Shown piece after piece: positions 1 to 5,766 of a stretch of DNA of 5,766 nt. The stretch lies in NCBI GenBank assembly GCA_947041065.1, contig CAMRCV010000036.1:1-5766 (forward strand), in the 5' to 3' direction. Numbering within the stretch: position 1 is the stretch's first letter; each line of letters opens with the position of its first letter. Below the pieces are notes generated by a model. It ran no database searches and was not told the origin of the DNA. It saw nothing but the letters and a program-made list of their open reading frames with translations. Origin of the DNA: an uncultured Mycoplasma sp. GTDB lineage: Bacteria > Bacillota_I > Bacilli_A > Mycoplasmatales > Metamycoplasmataceae. Both the position numbers and the translations under genes were made by a program.

Positions 1-1266
1 AAATTGGAAAAGGCAAAAATACTTTATAATCATTTATATTTTTATTCAGATAAAGAAAATGAAGAATATTTACACTCAATTGAAGAAATAAAAAAAGATA
101 AAAATTACTTAAAAATAATTAATCATCAGAGTTTTAATCCCAGAATTATTAAGAATATTACTAGAAAAAACAAAATTAACAAACAAAATTATCTAGAATT
201 TATAATAAAAAATTTAAATAATCCTGAAGATGTCTGAAAAGATGAATATGAAAATAATAAAGATAAAATTCACATATATCTTCTTTGAACCATCTACACT
301 CTTAGTGAAGGAAAGATTAGCTATAAATTTGTCAAAAAATCTTTTAATAAAATGATTGAAGATAACCCAAATTCCAATAAAGCAAATAATGAATTTGAAC
401 AAGCTATTGAAAGATTTTCAAATTCATTTATAAAAAAATATTTTGATAATTCTAAAGACGAATATTTCCTCTCTGTTTTTGATCCATCTGTAAATGATTT
501 TTTAAGTAATTATTTAAATAAAAATGAAAATCTTAAAAAATATTTAATTAAAAATTCATCATCAGTTGAACAATATGAAAAATTGCTTAATCCTGAAGAA
601 TTTAAAATTAAAATAAATAAATTATTTAATAACAAAATGATTAATAATTTAAATTTCGAAAACGAAATTTCTAAAATAAGATATTTATCTTGTTATATTT
701 CAAAATCATATAAAGTTAATGATAATTTTGATTTTTATATAAAAATTTTAAATGAATTTTTCATTTATTTTGAAAATAATATTAATGAAATGAAAGATGT
801 TGATGCACAAATAATCATGGATTTATTAAAGAATTTAGATTATAATTTTATTATTGAATTAATTATTGAAAAAGAAATTATATTATTGAAATTTCTTTCT
901 TTTCTTGAATTAGAGGAATTAATTGAAATAACTAATTACTTATTCACGAATAGACCTTTTTCGGAAGAACTTAAAATTAAAATGATTAATATAATAGAAG
1001 ATGATACTATGTTTTATTTTGTTAATAGTTTTGATTTTGATTGTGAATTTGAGTGTTTTGATTATCATGATTTTTATGAAGAAATTACTGATATTTTAAA
1101 AGAAAGCAAAATATTTAACTATAAAGATTTTAAATATAATCATTCTGCTGATTGCAATTATTATGAATCGGAAAATAATTTCTATATAAACGAAGAAGAT
1201 AAAGGGAAGGAATTAAAAGAAGATTCAGAGTTGAAAATAATTGATAATATGTTTAAAATTTTATAA
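1..1266 (+). CDS. C-terminal part of a probable STAND-type ATPase (nSTAND3-like); N-terminus outside window
   Basis: This is the last 421 codons of a larger protein, continuous in frame 1 from the window edge to TAA at 1264-1266. The TGA codons at 235-237 and 286-288 are read as Trp. The TTG at 4 is not believed to be the start, because the frame is open to the first base. Numbering from the window edge, codons 1-110 resemble the region after the NTPase core in nSTAND3-like proteins: an opening helix (EKAKILYNHLY), an FNPRII motif at about 45-50, and a helix ending NPEDVW near 74-79. Around 160-168 is FDPSVNDFL, like the 'PS..DF' motif these families carry before helical repeats. The rest is helical, very rich in Asn, Ile, Lys and Glu, with an acidic tail ending IDNMFKIL. 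Family members usually sense a trigger through C-terminal repeats and carry an N-terminal effector such as a nuclease. Walker motifs and any effector would lie upstream. The coding call is firm; the family call rests on remembered motif patterns. Confidence 0.65.
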
Positions 1267-1293
1267 CAACAACATTATTATTCTTGTTGTTTT
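1265..1293 (+). terminator. Hairpin overlapping the stop codon, probable terminator
   Basis: An 8-bp perfect inverted repeat has its left arm AACAACAA at 1265-1272 and its right arm TTGTTGTT at 1284-1291, around an 11-base loop. It starts inside the TAA stop codon of the STAND-like gene and is followed by TT and an AT-rich stretch. The stem has only two G-C pairs and the T-tract is short, so it would be a weak intrinsic terminator. It could also serve the convergent minus-strand gene, whose stop lies 64 bases further on, since the hairpin reads equally well on either strand. Confidence 0.5.
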
Positions 1294-1296
1294 AAA

Positions 1297-1322
1297 TTAA
1301 TTTTACAGTTGAATAAAATTAA
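1297..1322. repeat. AT-only inverted repeat in the convergent spacer
   Basis: TTAATTTTA at 1297-1305 and TAAAATTAA at 1314-1322 form a perfect 9-bp inverted repeat with an 8-base loop. It sits between the ends of two convergent genes, just after the stronger hairpin at 1265-1291. The stem has only A-T pairs, so it is weak and may be a chance result of base composition. A part in bidirectional termination is possible. The remaining spacer to 1357 shows no other feature. Confidence 0.3.
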
Positions 1323-1357
1323 GCATTTTGAGATATAAATATATTTCCTTTAATTGT

Positions 1358-3799
1358 TTAAAACAAAATTTTATCAAGCATTCCTCTTAGTTTAATATCT
1401 TCTCGAGATCCCTTGGTACTCAATCTTAATAAAGGAAAATCATACAACTCTAATATCTTATTCTTCTTAAGGTCTCTAGCTATTTGTTTTGAGTCCTTAT
1501 CATGAGTTGAATATCCATCAACTTCTATTGCTAAAATAGGTCTTTTGGTTATTTTGTTATAAACAATAAAATCAAGATGACTTCAATTATTAGAAGCAAA
1601 TTTCATAAGGTCAGGAAATTCTTCTAAAAGCTTTTTGTTTTTGATTAATAAATTTAAAGGATATTGAAAAGCAATCTCTAAGAACGGATAATCTTTGATC
1701 ACTTCACTAAGAAGTAAGTAGAAGATATTTTCCGAATCATATTGAGAAATCTTAGTTTTGTTTTTAAGGAACTTCTGGCGTTCTTTTTTATATTGAGAAT
1801 ACAATAAGTCAAATATTGATTCTACCCTTATTTCTTTGTTCATATTATCCTTATTGATATATCTAATATATTCAATAAGGTCTTCAATATTATTGGATTT
1901 CTTGTTTTCACCTGTTTTTGATTGTTTCTTATTACCATTAGTTACTAAAACAAACTTATCTTTAGCACGTGAAATTGCCACATTGATTAATTCAGGATTA
2001 TTCACAAAGTTATTGATATAGTTTGCTGTAGTCGAAAAGATAATTGCATCCTTTTCATTTCCTTGCATTTTATGGACTGTTGAAACAGCTTCAATCTCAC
2101 CATTTAAATCTTTAGTTATTTCATTACATTGTCTTCGGTAAGGAGAAATGATTCCTATTTTATCTTTTGCTAAAGCTTGAAAATAGGAATCATTTAAAAT
2201 TAACTTTATGGTATCAATTTCTCTGTGGTTAACAGTTCCTAATGCCTTAGATCAATCAGCATGATTTCCTTTGGTTGTTTCTTGGAGTTCAAGAACATTT
2301 TTCTCTCCATTATCTTTGGTCATGATGATTAGTTCGTTATTGTAGAATTTTTTATTACAAAAATTAATTATGTGTGGATGACAACGATAATGTTCTTTTA
2401 AAACAACCCTTTTAATCTTTGGATTACTTTTGGAAATTGAAGACAAGAAGTTATGAGCAGAATCATTATAAAAATCATCAACATTTGCTTGATGCTTTTG
2501 AAATATTTTATTACCTTCTTCTTTGTGTTCATTAATATCTTGTAGTTGTTTGGTATCACCAACAACTACTAAGTTTTTAGTTCTTGAAAGGATTGGTATT
2601 GTATTAAATGACCTAACTTGAGAAGCTTCATCCATAATTACATAATCAAATTTAAATTCAGTACTTAATGTATCAAATGCTGAATGAGTAGTACTAAGAA
2701 CTATTGGATATTCTTTAACAAAGTCTTCAGAACGATCTCTCATTCATAAATCTTCTTCATCAATTTGTTTTCTTTCTTCGTTTGTATTATATTTTAAGAA
2801 AATGTTCTTTTTTAAAACCTTTAAAGAATCAGCATAAAATTGCGCTGATATTGTTTTTTCATCATGAATTAACAATCATTCTTCATTAGTTGTTATTATT
2901 TCTGCCAATTCTTTTATCTTTTTTTGATAGAAGAGAAACTTTAAAGCGCTCGGATCTTTAAATTTATAAATTTTTAATCGATATTTTCAATAGATTTTAA
3001 TCTTAGTTAATAGCGATATTCTTTTACCTTTATTTTTTCGCAGTATGTCTTCATAAACATTAATCAAAGACATAATTTTTTTAGAAGATAATTTCTTAAA
3101 TTTATGATCAAAGGTTGTTATGTCGTGATAAATATCATTAAAATATGAAAACTCTAATTTTAATTCGTTTAATTCATGAGTTGTTTTAGCAAGGATTTCT
3201 TTTTTAATAAAGATTTCTTTAAGTTCTTCTAAAGTGTCTTTTAAATAGTTTCGTTTTTTCATCCTGAAGTTTCAATTTAAAATATCTTCAGGGTATTTTT
3301 TGATCTGTGTTTCCAAGAAGGTTTCTTTGTTTTGCTTGTTTCCTAAAAAGGCTATTAGAAAATCTAAGCCATATTCTTCCATTTTATCTTTTATGTTTTC
3401 GATAGCTTTATTATTGTTGGAAATAATAAGGATGCTCTTATTCCTTATTAATAAGTTAGCAATGATATTCAATATGGTTTGCGTCTTTCCAGTCCCTGGA
3501 GGGCCTTCTATGATGCTTATTTGATTATCTAAAGCATTGGTGACAGCTGTTATTTGAGAAGTGTTGGCACCAAAGGGAAATATCTTACTACTATTATTGC
3601 CATATGTTTCCATATTTAGGTTTGGGTTTAGATACTTTCGGAGTACGCAATCAGATTTAATTTTTACTTTGTCATACGTTTTAATTCATGATTTTGTCTT
3701 TTGTTCACTGATTAAAGACTCTTTAAGAGATTGTTCATCTTGAAATGAAGCCAGTTCTTTAAAATACTTAAGGATATTTTCTTCTTCTTTTGTTGTCAT
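1358..3799 (-). CDS. SF1 DNA2/UPF1-like helicase fused to a C-terminal PD-(D/E)XK (DUF2726/Vsr-like) nuclease
   Basis: Complete 813-residue protein, ATG at 3797-3799 to TAA at 1358-1360, with seven in-frame TGA codons read as Trp. Helicase motifs come in order: Walker A GPPGTGKT (99-106), Walker B DEASQ (390-394), motif III GDTKQL (414-419), motif IV-like EHYRCHP (469-475), then IGIISPYRRQ, VHKMQGNEKDA (575-585) and NVAISRAKD (607-615) for motifs Ia/V/VI of an AAA_12 C-terminal domain. Some 285 residues separate Walker A from Walker B. Residues about 175-345 of this insert are Lys/Glu-rich and mostly helical. After a linker, the nuclease shows Asp743 in HLDF, Glu759 and Asp761 in IEVDG, His766, and the RDLKK stretch at 775-779, ending at a PLLRL strand. 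This family couples ATP-driven DNA or RNA translocation to cleavage and is often an accessory defence-type gene. No DUF4011 domain is seen. All catalytic motifs look intact. It is more GC-rich than its neighbours. Confidence 0.92.
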
Positions 3800-3804
3800 A
3801 ATTT

Positions 3805-3809
3805 CTCTT
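3805..3809 (-). promoter_or_regulatory. Weak ribosome binding site of the helicase-nuclease
   Basis: On the minus strand AAGAG, part of a longer AAGAGAAA run, lies five bases before the ATG at 3797-3799. It is a partial match to the AGGAGG consensus at a normal distance. It supports this ATG over the internal Met codon at residue 63, which would leave Walker A only about 36 residues from the start. The frame is open upstream to a stop at 3842-3844, with no other ATG before it. Confidence 0.5.
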
Positions 3810-3840
3810 TTAAATCGTTGTATAGATTTTACATTAATTT

Positions 3841-3933
3841 TTTATAGTGATATGTATTTTAAATTTTGAAATCAGTAGTTACTTATTTGCTACCTTATAA
3901 TATTGTTTAAATTTACTTCATTTATAGTAATAT
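3841..3933. repeat. Imperfect 13-bp direct repeat in the divergent promoter region
   Basis: TTTATAGTGATAT at 3841-3853 recurs as TTTATAGTAATAT at 3921-3933, 12 of 13 bases identical, 80 bases apart. Each copy lies near one divergent start: the first 42 bases from the minus-strand ATG, the second 14 bases from the plus-strand ATG. The second copy includes the TATAGT candidate -10. The placement fits either a pair of regulator binding sites or duplicated promoter elements. Chance is not excluded given the base composition. Confidence 0.3.
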
Positions 3934-3946
3934 TTAAGCACAAAAT

Positions 3947-5766
3947 ATGAAAAATAGCAGCTTAGAAGAAATTTGAAATAAATTCGAAAAAATATTTAAA
4001 ATTGATGAAGAAATTGATTTTTTTACACTTTCATCATTGGTTAGAGTTATAGTTGAAAAAGAAAAGTTGAAAAGCAAAATAGAAGTTTTACATTACTCAA
4101 TTATTCATAAGTTTTTACATTGAGAATCAATAGGATCTGATAAAGCTATTCTTTTAATTTCTATAGCAAATATTTTGGAAAAACTTCCTGAAAAATATAA
4201 CTGTGAAGTTATCAAAAAACAAATTTTAGAAAACATTCCTGAAAAATATGATTTTTTTAAAATATTCAATGAAGGAAAATCTGTTAATAGAAAATATAAG
4301 TTAAAAATAACTAACTTTAGTTATTTTTCATATAGCGAAAAACTATTTTTCTATACCGGAAAAATGGTTGATAAAAAGGTTGATAAAAAAATAACCTTTA
4401 TTTCTAAAAATAAATTTACTCTAAGAGACACTTACAATTTTAGTTTCCAATATGTAACTATAAATTATGGCGCAATTATTTATATGGAAACAAAAAGCGA
4501 AAATCTTTCTTTGATTGTTAGAGAAAATATTCATTCAGAATACTTAATTTCAAATTATAGTCAGTTACTTTTACTTTTGAATTCAAAAAAATGACCACTT
4601 GATTATTCTTTGAGAGATGATAGAAAAATATTAAAGGATATTTATTTTTACATAACTTCAATAAAAATAATTTCTAATGATTATTTTTTCCCATTTTTAA
4701 ATAATCCGTACATAGCTCAAATATCTCTTAAATTTTCTTATATACAAGAAATAATAAATTCTTACAATGCTCTTGAAAAAAATGAAATGGAGAAAAATAA
4801 AGATCGTTGAAAAATAGAAAAATATTGAGAAGATGAAATGAAAAAAAATAATTCACACTATTTAGAAGTAGATGAATTTACATATGAAAATTTTTCATGA
4901 AAATCAATTTATTTCACTAAAGAAAAAAGTGGTGAAAAGTTTTTAATATACAATAAAAAATCAAAAAAAGAGTATGAAGTATTTGAAAAGTTTTTTAAAA
5001 TTAATTGAGAAAACAATGAAGAGAGAAAGGCGTTGAAGATTATTTCAGATGAAGAAATTAATGATTGAGAATGAAAAAATGAAGAAGGCAGCAAAACTCC
5101 TAAAAAAATTATAAATGGCGTTAAATCAAAAGGTTCATTAATTCTTTTGGGTCCTGCAGGACATGGAAAAACTTTCTTTTTGAATGAAATAATTGATCTT
5201 TACTTATCAAAAAAATTAATAGTTAAATTGATTTGCCCTACATGAAAAGCAATAAGTTTGTATGGAGATAAAATTCCATTCGCTACCGTTTCGAGCAGGA
5301 ATTTAAACTCTGGAGATGTTTTTTTTGACCATGTAGATTTATTAATAATTGATGAAATATCATTGATTGGAGAATGAGATTTTCTTTCAGATATAAAAAA
5401 TAAAACACAAATTATATTTTCTGGAGATGTTAATCAGTTGGGTTCATTAGGCAATCATTCAAATTTGAGAAAACATGAGTGACTTTTTGATATTGCTACA
5501 AAAAATAATATAATTGACTTAAAAAATGGAAAAAACTATAGAATTTCTAAATTAGGTAATGATCATGACGGTTCAAAAATTTTAAGAAACTTAATTCAAG
5601 AAAAATTTGATTTTAAACATAATGTTAAAAATGTTAATTGGTTTTATTCAATAGGAGAAACAATTTTAAAGTTAAAGGAATTGGTAGAAAAAAATTATAC
5701 AATTATAACTCAATTTAATGGAGGAATGTGAGGGGTAGATTTTTTAAACAGAGTCTTAAAAAATGG
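3947..5766 (+). CDS. RecD-like SF1B helicase with a large unrecognised N-terminal region; C-terminus outside window
   Basis: The window holds 606 complete codons. ATG at 3947 is the first start after an in-frame stop at 3935-3937, and no further Met occurs for over 130 codons. No Shine-Dalgarno sequence precedes it. Thirteen in-frame TGA codons are read as Trp; one TGG is used. The helicase core begins near residue 390: Walker A GPAGHGKT (402-409), CPTWKA in place of the usual APTGKA (motif Ia, Trp433), Walker B IIDEIS with Asp469-Glu470, motif III SGDVNQL (492-498), motif IV NYR (Arg532), and FNGGMWGVDFLN (590-601), matching the 'N.G..G...LN' segment of RecD/Dda-type helicases before their UvrD_C_2 domain. 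Motifs V and VI would lie past the window. Residues 1-390 match no domain I recognise. They are charged and partly helical, with a 17-residue repeat at 76-109. Such SF1B enzymes move 5'-3' on single-stranded DNA. Its target is unknown; its divergent neighbour is a helicase-nuclease. Confidence 0.88.
4172..4273 (+). repeat. Two 17-codon repeats within the RecD-like helicase N-terminal region
   Basis: Residues 76-92 and 93-109 are adjacent 17-residue units sharing I-L-E-x-x-P-E-K-Y and a later Ile at the same spacing. At DNA level CCTGAAAAATAT is exact in both (4187-4198 and 4238-4249), 51 bases apart. This suggests a short tandem duplication or a pair of helical repeats in the unrecognised region. 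Only two units are visible. Confidence 0.45.
4367..4390 (+). repeat. 12-bp tandem duplication coding VDKKVDKK
   Basis: GTTGATAAAAAG is followed directly by GTTGATAAAAAA, two 12-bp units with one mismatch, coding Val-Asp-Lys-Lys twice (residues 141-148). The unit length keeps the reading frame, so gain or loss of a unit would change protein length without breaking it. With only two copies it may simply be a local duplication. Confidence 0.4.

Larger units (their letters stand above)
3800..3946. promoter_or_regulatory. Divergent promoter region between the helicase-nuclease and the RecD-like helicase
   Basis: These 147 bases separate two divergent start codons and hold no gene. For the plus-strand gene there is a perfect -10 match TATAAT at 3896-3901, giving a leader of about 40 bases; a second candidate, TATAGT at 3923-3928, would make the transcript almost leaderless. 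For the minus-strand gene TATAAA (the complement of 3841-3846) could be a -10, with TTTCAA (the complement of 3866-3871) at a loose 19-base spacing as a -35. No good -35 hexamer is seen on the plus strand. In such AT-rich DNA these hexamers are expected by chance, so only the regional assignment is reasonably safe. Confidence 0.4.

Noticed and set aside
4..237. A separate small gene of 77 codons starting at TTG
   Set aside because: The frame is open from the first base, and the TGA at 235-237 is a Trp codon inside the longer gene ending at 1266.
214..402. Hydrophobic minus-strand frame that could be a membrane peptide
   Set aside because: The Phe/Ile richness is the complement of Lys/Asn codons in the plus-strand gene; no ribosome site or context supports it.
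352..1266. A separate 304-residue protein starting at ATG 352
   Set aside because: The same frame continues upstream through TGA (Trp) at 286 and 235, and the upstream residues carry the family-like motifs.
1267..1357. Small RNA or attachment site in the convergent spacer
   Set aside because: Only weak AT-rich hairpins are present; no conserved RNA fold, tRNA-like structure or direct-repeat boundary is seen.
3300..3743. Plus-strand reading frames opposite the helicase N-terminus (3300-3524, 3561-3743)
   Set aside because: They are antisense to the conserved Walker A region, have no recognisable product and are shadows of the real gene.
1358..3799. Helicase gene as a pseudogene broken by seven stop codons
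   Set aside because: Every interruption is TGA in one unchanged frame, and all catalytic motifs are present in order, so UGA-Trp decoding explains it.
4909..5094. Minus-strand 61-codon frame within the RecD-like gene
   Set aside because: It is antisense to a continuous coding frame, has a Ser/Phe-rich composition typical of complemented Lys/Glu codons and no motif.
1..5766. CRISPR array, tRNA or insertion sequence
   Set aside because: No regularly spaced repeats, cloverleaf sequence, terminal inverted repeats or transposase motifs were found on either strand.

Overview
This window comes from a low-GC bacterium that reads UGA as tryptophan, most likely a mycoplasma or another mollicute. All three genes look broken under the standard code, because TGA stops interrupt them at many points. 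Read with UGA as Trp, each becomes one long uninterrupted frame, and conserved helicase motifs run through without a frame change. In the third gene I count 13 in-frame UGA codons against one UGG. The sequence is very AT-rich, about 10-25% GC by eye over much of the plus-strand coding sequence. I cannot name the species.

Layout: (1) positions 1-1266, plus strand, hold the last 421 codons of a protein whose N-terminus lies before the window. Its start resembles the C-terminal half of a STAND-type ATPase (nSTAND3-like). (2) Positions 1267-1357 are a short convergent spacer with two inverted repeats, one probably a terminator. (3) Positions 1358-3799, minus strand, encode a complete 813-residue SF1 helicase (AAA_11/AAA_12, DNA2/UPF1-like) with a C-terminal PD-(D/E)XK nuclease of the DUF2726/DUF559 (Vsr-like) type. 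(4) Positions 3800-3946 are a divergent intergenic region with promoter-like elements and an imperfect direct repeat. (5) From 3947 to the window end, plus strand, is a RecD-like SF1B helicase with an unrecognised N-terminal region of about 390 residues; its C-terminus lies beyond the window.

A STAND-like ATPase, a helicase-nuclease fusion and a second helicase with a novel N-terminal region, all in one small mollicute genome, look like an accessory, possibly anti-phage or anti-plasmid, locus. The helicase-nuclease and the RecD-like helicase are transcribed divergently from a shared 147-bp region, so they could be a co-regulated pair. That functional link is inferred from content and arrangement only. 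No tRNA, rRNA, CRISPR array, insertion sequence or phage gene was recognised.
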